Shown: one piece after another, positions 15,701-17,149 of the stretch
Layout of the letters: every line of letters starts with the position of its first letter
Numbering within the stretch: position 1 is the first letter of the stretch
Assembly: GCA_020355945.1 (NCBI GenBank)
Contig: CP070627.1
Span: forward strand, 326,760 to 343,908
DNA from: Candidatus Aminicenantota bacterium
GTDB lineage: Bacteria > Acidobacteriota > Aminicenantia > UBA2199
DNA: 17,149 nucleotides
Reading direction: 5' to 3'
The notes under the pieces: model-generated
Databases searched by the model: none
The model's input: only the letters and a program-made list of their open reading frames with translations
What the model was told of the DNA's origin: nothing
Translations under genes and position numbers: made by a program

Positions 15701-17149
15701 GTTCAACGCCGAATACTTCCCTCATGCGGGTAATGGCACGGATCACCAGCAGCGAATCCCCCCCCAATTCAAAAAAGTTGTCCGTCATCCCGATCCGTTT
15801 CACCCCGGTTACTTCCCGCCAGACAGCCGCCAGTTTTTTTTCTTTTTCACCCCGGGGTGCCACATATAAATGCCGGACGTCCGGGGTTTCGCTCTCGCCA
15901 TCCGGCTCCGGCAGCAGGCGCCGGTCGATCTTACCATGCGGGGTCAGCGGAATTTTTTCCAACCTGACAAAATAAGAGGGAACCATGTAACTCGGTAGTC
16001 GAGAGGATAGATATTCCCTTAAACCTGTGACAGCTAAGGCTTCATCCGATACAATGTAAGCACATAAATACCGTTCGGCCGATGCTGTTGCCATGGATGC
16101 AGGATGTCTTTCCAGGGCTATTACCACGGCGGCTTTTACCTGTTCATGGGCCATTAAATGATTTTCTATCTCCCCCGGTTCGATACGGAATCCCCTGATC
16201 TTGACCTGGAAATCAACCCGGCCGATAAATTCGATATTGCCGTCCGGGAGCCGCTTGACCAGGTCGCCGCTGCGATACCACAGGCTGTCACCGGTCAGGG
16301 GAAGTTTGATAAATTTTTCGGAGGTTAACCGGACATCATTGATATACCCCAGTCCCAGCCCTTTTCCCCCGATGAACAATTCTCCCGCCGCACCAATGGG
16401 AAGCGGTTGAAAACAACGATCCAATACCAATAATCCCGTATTGTTAACCGGCTTTCCTATTGGAACTGCCCCGTTCAAAAAATCCCCGGGCCGCTTTACC
16501 GGGTAAAAAGCGCAAATGTCCGTACATTCGGTAGGGCCGTAGGTATTGACTATCTCCCCTTTAAAATAGCCCGATGTCACCCATTGCCACAGCATGTTCA
16601 TGGCAATGGGTTCCCCCCCCAAAAACAGGTACTTTAAAGATGACAGTTTTTCCAGACTGCCGGGAGCCTGGTGTTCGATAATCTTATAAATCATGCCGGG
16701 GGTACAATTGAGCCAGGTGACTCCTTTCTCCAGTATAATGTCTTGTATCGCCCCCGGGTCAAAATAGTCCAGTCCCGGCAATATTAAGATGCCCCCCGTG
16801 ATCAGGGGAGCAAAAATATTCTTCTGGGTCAAATCGAAACTCAGGGAAGTGACCAATAAATTCCTGTCATGGGCACCCAGTTTAAATTGGGTTACAAACC
16901 AGTTCATGAGATTAAAGAAACCACTGTGAAAGACCCCCGCACCTTTGGGTTTACCCGTGGAACCCGAGGTATAGATAATATAGGCCGGGCTGTCACCGCC
17001 GGGAAACAGGCCCGGGTTTTCCCCGCTCTCTTTCTCGATTTCAACATGCCATTGGTCAGGGCAGAGGATTTTTCCTTTGTAATTATCCATAACCCCTGCC
17101 ATGAAATTACCTTGCCTCCGGCGGCCAGGGGCTCTTTTTGAAAAAACCG
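6753..17149 (-). CDS. Multimodular NRPS: A-PCP-C-A(PP-loop)-PCP-C-A-PCP-C (5' end beyond window)
   Basis: This is the elongation synthetase of the cluster. Numbering from the ATG at 17102, the domains are: A1 (to about 400, YTSGSTGKPKG at 44-54), PCP1 (S450 in LGGDSL), C1 (about 503-935, HHLIHDG from H637), A2 (about 970-1805, interrupted by a PP-loop domain at 1401-1735), PCP2 (S1858), C2 (about 1905-2345, H2057), A3 (about 2385-2895, YTSGTTGTPKG) and PCP3 (S2946). It ends in a complete C3 (about 2998-3425, H3132) with a short tail ending VDFNF. All three C domains keep HHxxxDG; no epimerase, methyltransferase or thioesterase is seen. The ATG at 17102 is probably internal: it would delete the N-terminal half of A1, and the frame is open to the edge. 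C3 should join the chain to the block loaded by the 1773-residue NRPS. Short repeats interrupt A2, C2 and A3 in frame. Confidence 0.96.
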   Translation of the reverse strand, partial: VFSKRAPGRRRQGNFMAGVMDNYKGKILCPDQWHVEIEKESGENPGLFPGGDSPAYIIYTSGSTGKPKGAGVFHSGFFNLMNWFVTQFKLGAHDRNLLVTSLSFDLTQKNIFAPLITGGILILPGLDYFDPGAIQDIILEKGVTWLNCTPGMIYKIIEHQAPGSLEKLSSLKYLFLGGEPIAMNMLWQWVTSGYFKGEIVNTYGPTECTDICAFYPVKRPGDFLNGAVPIGKPVNNTGLLVLDRCFQPLPIGAAGELFIGGKGLGLGYINDVRLTSEKFIKLPLTGDSLWYRSGDLVKRLPDGNIEFIGRVDFQVKIRGFRIEPGEIENHLMAHEQVKAAVVIALERHPASMATASAERYLCAYIVSDEALAVTGLREYLSSRLPSYMVPSYFVRLEKIPLTPHGKIDRRLLPEPDGESETPDVRHLYVAPRGEKEKKLAAVWREVTGVKRIGMTDNFFELGGDSLLVIRAITRMREVFGVELPVRKFFQHPTIKELAGEIETLGGNAVFITKAPPGVDIPLSFAQERLWFLHQLDSETTAYFVPRVVRMIGQLNVAAVEQTFNEITRRHEILRTVFPTVEGRPVQRVQAHTPFKLNIIDLSGMAQSFQNEEVTRWIKEEGQRPFDFEKGPMIRITLLRLKPTEHLLVITEHHLIHDGWTQGVLLKEFITLFTAFSKGKPAHLPGLPIQYGDFAYWQRQQMQGEVLENHLAYWKEKLSGLPPILNLPTDRPRPPVISGKGAEKRLFLSKSLSDNLIAFSRQKEVTLFMTMLAVFNVLLYRYTGSNDLCIGTGMANRRYKETEGMLGMVINTLALRNWISGELSFDECLQRVKTTCLEAYEHEDTPFEKVVEIIQPERSLSYTPVFQVVLSFMDTPSDRLQLPGLKLEVEAAHNRSSKFDINIIVEPPTEERSEETGGRIEIVWEYNTDIFDDTTTDQMMSHYNRLLQEILTHADKKISRLPMLDKGELDLLLYTLNNTKAEYPNDKTLRQLFEEQAGRTPDHTALVLDDRVLSYRELNKKANQTAHLLKAKGLTWGSIAAVMEERQPGVITGIIAVLKCAAAYLPVDPEYPETRLIYMIKDSQARLVLSQHPLPGEMSLYAEAIHIDEEAAANGESSNPGIASHPKDPAYVLYTSGSTGAPKGVVIEQLSVINLAWAQKEVFNIDERDHILQFSSLCFDASVEQIFIALFSGSVLVLVGKNTLLDKDKFGKYLLNHQVTHIHAVPSFLETIEMNDFYPLKRVVAGGDTCPVELAVRWHKHCRFYNEYGPTETTVTSIELPVRQVGESVLQLPIGRPLHNTYIYILDQGMGPVPFGVTGELYIGGVGVARGYLNNPELTAEKFVRAVNGHSSLVISSSSKFSPNDQCPMINDRFYRTGDLARWLPDGNLEFLGRIDFQVKVRGFRIELGEIESRLLHYKKNFTFEGITYCKRCLLSSNYPGIHFDKEGICSVCREYEEYKDRIGLYFEGIEVFKKLMERAGKRKRSKYDCMLLFSGGKDSSYVLYRLVEMGLKVLAFTFDNGYISATAFENIRRITSALKVESIVSKTDNMKEIFRECLKYDHTVCSGCFKALTTISTQLAVERNINVIVTGLSRGQIMDTKLSGLASQNIFNVPEIEEKLLLFRKMYHSTPDKTSKLLNINLEDNIFDDIYFVDFFRYDDTPQEKIKDYLRERDVYWHQPGDTGFCSTNCIINDVGIYVHLKDRGYHNYEAPLSWDCRLGQGKRGELLEEVQYKVDLPKVQEIFKEIGYREQPIQEAVVVDKKDARGDKYLSAYFVSDRDIDVDELRKYLSNELPGYMIPSFFIKLDKIPLTPNGKIDRKALPAPERGNVPVDFTGPRDDIEMQLVEIWSEVLGISKEKISIDANFFHLGGHSLKVTVLASRIHKEFNINVPLSEIFKTPHIRGLASYIKEMARSNYVPVEPVEKKEYYYLSSAQRRLYILQQMDAEKGIAYNIPSVWQVQGELDTEKFAGVFLRLVRRHESLRTFFTVVSDEHVQRVHEETVIDHWSLVIGEAEESEIEDIIKNFIKPFDLSQAPLLRVRLIKLPHTTTTLRGHPSQEGKEGEYILMVDMHHIISDGLSIGIFVKEFTQLYGGKSLPALRLQYRDYSEWHNRQVGKEFMKEQKNYWLKQFKWEAPVLDLPADYPRPSVQSFSGGTVHFEINKEETAALKSLAREQDVTLFMLLLSVYTIFLCKLSGQEDIVVGTPIASRRHTDLEGIFGMFVNTLALRNFPVMEKTFGQFLGEVKENTIKAFENQDYLYEDLVDQVEVERDIGRNPLFDTMFALQNVDTPAIEIPGLKVMPYHYKSRKSKFDLTLAAVEIEDRLSFTFEYCISLFKRETIQRFIGFFKKTVTTVLENYETRISGIDIITGEERKRILFNFNDTLSVYPGENTLHGNFEEKAERTPDQLAVVYKDRQLNYRELHETSNWLSQVLRVKGVKADMVVGLMVKRSLDMIIGIMGILKAGGAYLPIDVDYQEERTNDMLADSSVKVLVTTIELYKEDSKIRKWKEERNLEIVFLNFSYLFPFSTTSVPLLPASYPTNLAYVIYTSGTTGTPKGAMIEHKSVLNLVIGLKEKVYFYENAINVSWVSPIIFDASIKQIFPSLLLGHKLEIVPEEERFDGEKLIAFYKERRIRVADGTPAHLNILINYQDRLGWLFPVEQFIVGGEELGKTLCEKFISAVGKKEFKIINVYGPTECCDVTTSYRIVKETINEHPRIPIGRPLGNMRVYIFSAVGELQPIGIPGELFIAGRGVARGYLNRPELTAEKFILATKTQRHKDVYFSWCLGALVAKLYKTGDLARWLPDGNIEFLGRSDRQLKIRGYRIELEEIEGHLSSLEKVEEATVIAGTDEKGDNYLCAYIGSNLEIPISELRLFLLRRLPGYMVPSYFVRLEHLPRTSSGKVDRKALPAPGFKVDAGKYAAPTNSIEKKLVDIWSEILDVEKEKIGINDNFFHLGGHSLKATIFAARLHQTMDVKFSLKDFFQGPTIREISNCIQGAVKQKFFSIETIEKKEYYNLSSAQKRLFTIEKLANTGNVYNISAAWVIKGRIEKNLFEDTFNRMIKRHDSLRTSFTIIDGQPVQVIHEHVNFEIESLKLSGHWEHGEPGITSIINDFIKPFDLEKPPLLKALLVEFAHEEHLFLLDMHHIITDGFSNGIFINDFMALYREMEPRPLRVQYKDFSQWQNREKGSETQKKQEKYWLERFSDGVPVVDIPKDFPRPLVQSFEGDIFHFVLDSWLSGALKRLTQQTKTTLNMVLLAAYAILLSKYSGEKDIVVGLGISGRTHPDVENIIGFFVNTLPIKIQPQPDKTYSKFLHEVKDITLAGYENQEYPFEELVRKLGVTGDLSQNPLFNAAFVVQNMEIDKIEIEGLEITPYDFKTRVSRFDFQLVASEANDSITMILEYSIALFKRVWAEKFAERYVNILKQVVENNDIKLKDITISHHLTVAKPSVSKGTAVDFNF
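8769..8832. repeat. Imperfect hairpin of 8-bp tandem repeats inside the third A domain
   Basis: Arm one (8769-8794) carries the 8-bp unit CAAGGCAC in tandem; arm two (8807-8832) carries TTTGTGTC in tandem and is its reverse complement at 21 of 26 positions, with a 12-nt loop. It lies in frame in the NRPS gene, between ELTAEKF and the TGDLARW motif, adding about 20 residues (residues about 2758-2778, including TKTQRHKD) to a surface loop. Short elements of this appearance are, from memory, common between genes in many bacterial genomes, so insertion into a coding sequence is notable. Confidence 0.8.
10969..10982. repeat. Short palindrome in an extra loop of the second condensation domain
   Basis: CCCTCT-TG-AGAGGG is a perfect 6-bp inverted repeat with a 2-nt centre. 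It encodes part of a Gly/Ser/Lys-rich extension (PSQEGKEG) just before the strand leading into the HHIISDG motif of C2. The corresponding stretch in C3 (EFAHEEHLFLLDMHHI) is shorter by roughly 14 residues. The extension looks like a captured intergenic element, but the palindrome is short and could be chance. Confidence 0.4.
11114..11141. repeat. Tandem CAATGAC heptamers inside the second condensation domain
   Basis: Four consecutive heptamers (CAATGAC, CAATGAC, CAATGAT, CAATGAC) fill these 28 bases. They encode HWSLVI-like residues (about 1988-1997) in the N-terminal lobe of C2, just before the helix leading to the HHxxxDG region. The 28-nt run keeps the coding frame. The same heptamer recurs in inverted orientation at 13035-13062. 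Confidence 0.75.
11898..12902 (-). other. Intact PP-loop ATP pyrophosphatase domain inserted in the second A domain
   Basis: Residues 1401-1735 of the large NRPS interrupt the small C-terminal subdomain of A2, directly after the A8 motif (FRIELGEIES). A zinc-ribbon-like CxxC pair (C1414/C1417 and C1434/C1437, FDKEGICSVC) precedes the full nucleotide loop SGGKDSSY (S1479-Y1486) and FDNGYISATAFENI. VCSGCF (C1550, C1553) and CSTNC (C1671, C1675) could bind a metal or Fe-S cluster or carry sulfur. The architecture resembles WbpG/WbuX-type amidotransferases and, in its extra cysteines, TtuA/Ncs6-type sulfurtransferases. These enzymes adenylate a carbonyl oxygen, then replace it with nitrogen or sulfur. 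An amidine or thioamide on the loaded residue is therefore a reasonable inference. No glutaminase partner is in the window. Confidence 0.9.
13035..13105. repeat. Inverted heptamer repeat element inside the second A domain
   Basis: Four GTCATTG-type heptamers (13035-13062) are followed, after about 22 nt, by TAATGAC, TAATGAC and GAATGGC (13085-13105). The two arms can pair imperfectly (15 of 21 positions by hand). The unit is the reverse complement of the CAATGAC array at 11114. The element falls in the loop between ELTAEKF and the TGDLARW motif of A2, the same loop that carries a different repeat in A3, and adds about 25 low-complexity residues in frame. Confidence 0.75.

Noticed and set aside
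17100..17102. ATG at 17102 as the true start of the large NRPS
   Set aside because: A GGAGG lies 12 nt upstream, but this start would remove the A1 and A2 core motifs and leave a non-functional half A domain. The frame is open to the window edge, so the start is taken to lie outside.

Overview
The window is a slice of a nonribosomal peptide synthetase (NRPS) gene cluster. Every real gene is on the minus strand, so transcription runs from right to left. The moderate to low GC content, the anaerobe-style radical SAM enzymes and short dispersed repeats caught inside coding sequence suggest an uncultured anaerobic bacterium. The module style reminds me of Candidatus Aminicenantes (Acidobacteriota-like) NRPSs, but that rests on memory and is low confidence.

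Layout in order of transcription. (1) Positions 17149 to 6753 hold a giant NRPS, cut by the right edge. It reads A1(partial)-PCP-C-A2-PCP-C-A3-PCP-C, and A2 is interrupted by a PP-loop ATP pyrophosphatase domain with an intact SGGKDS motif. (2) Positions 6716 to 5424 hold a stand-alone MiaB/RimO-like radical SAM methylthiotransferase. (3) Positions 5408 to 87 hold a single-module NRPS. It has a C-terminal half of a condensation domain, then an A domain interrupted twice, then a PCP and a basic tail. The first interruption, between core motifs A2 and A3, is a radical SAM domain followed by a cobalamin-binding-like domain. The second, between A8 and A10, is a further PP-loop domain whose nucleotide-binding motif has decayed. 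(4) Positions 85 to 1 hold the first 28 codons of the next gene, which looks like an acyltransferase or hydrolase.

Gaps between the genes are 36, 15 and 1 nt, each start has a Shine-Dalgarno sequence, and no promoter or terminator is visible, so this is the interior of one operon. The NRPS proteins should activate and join four or more building blocks. The embedded PP-loop and radical SAM/B12-like domains and the free methylthiotransferase could modify them, for example by sulfur or nitrogen transfer, C-methylation or methylthiolation. The doubly interrupted adenylation domain, and the active/decayed pair of PP-loop insertions, are the most unusual content. At least three short repetitive elements (an 8-bp-period hairpin and two arrays of a CAATGAC heptamer) lie in frame inside the large synthetase. 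No plus-strand gene, RNA gene, CRISPR array or insertion sequence was found.
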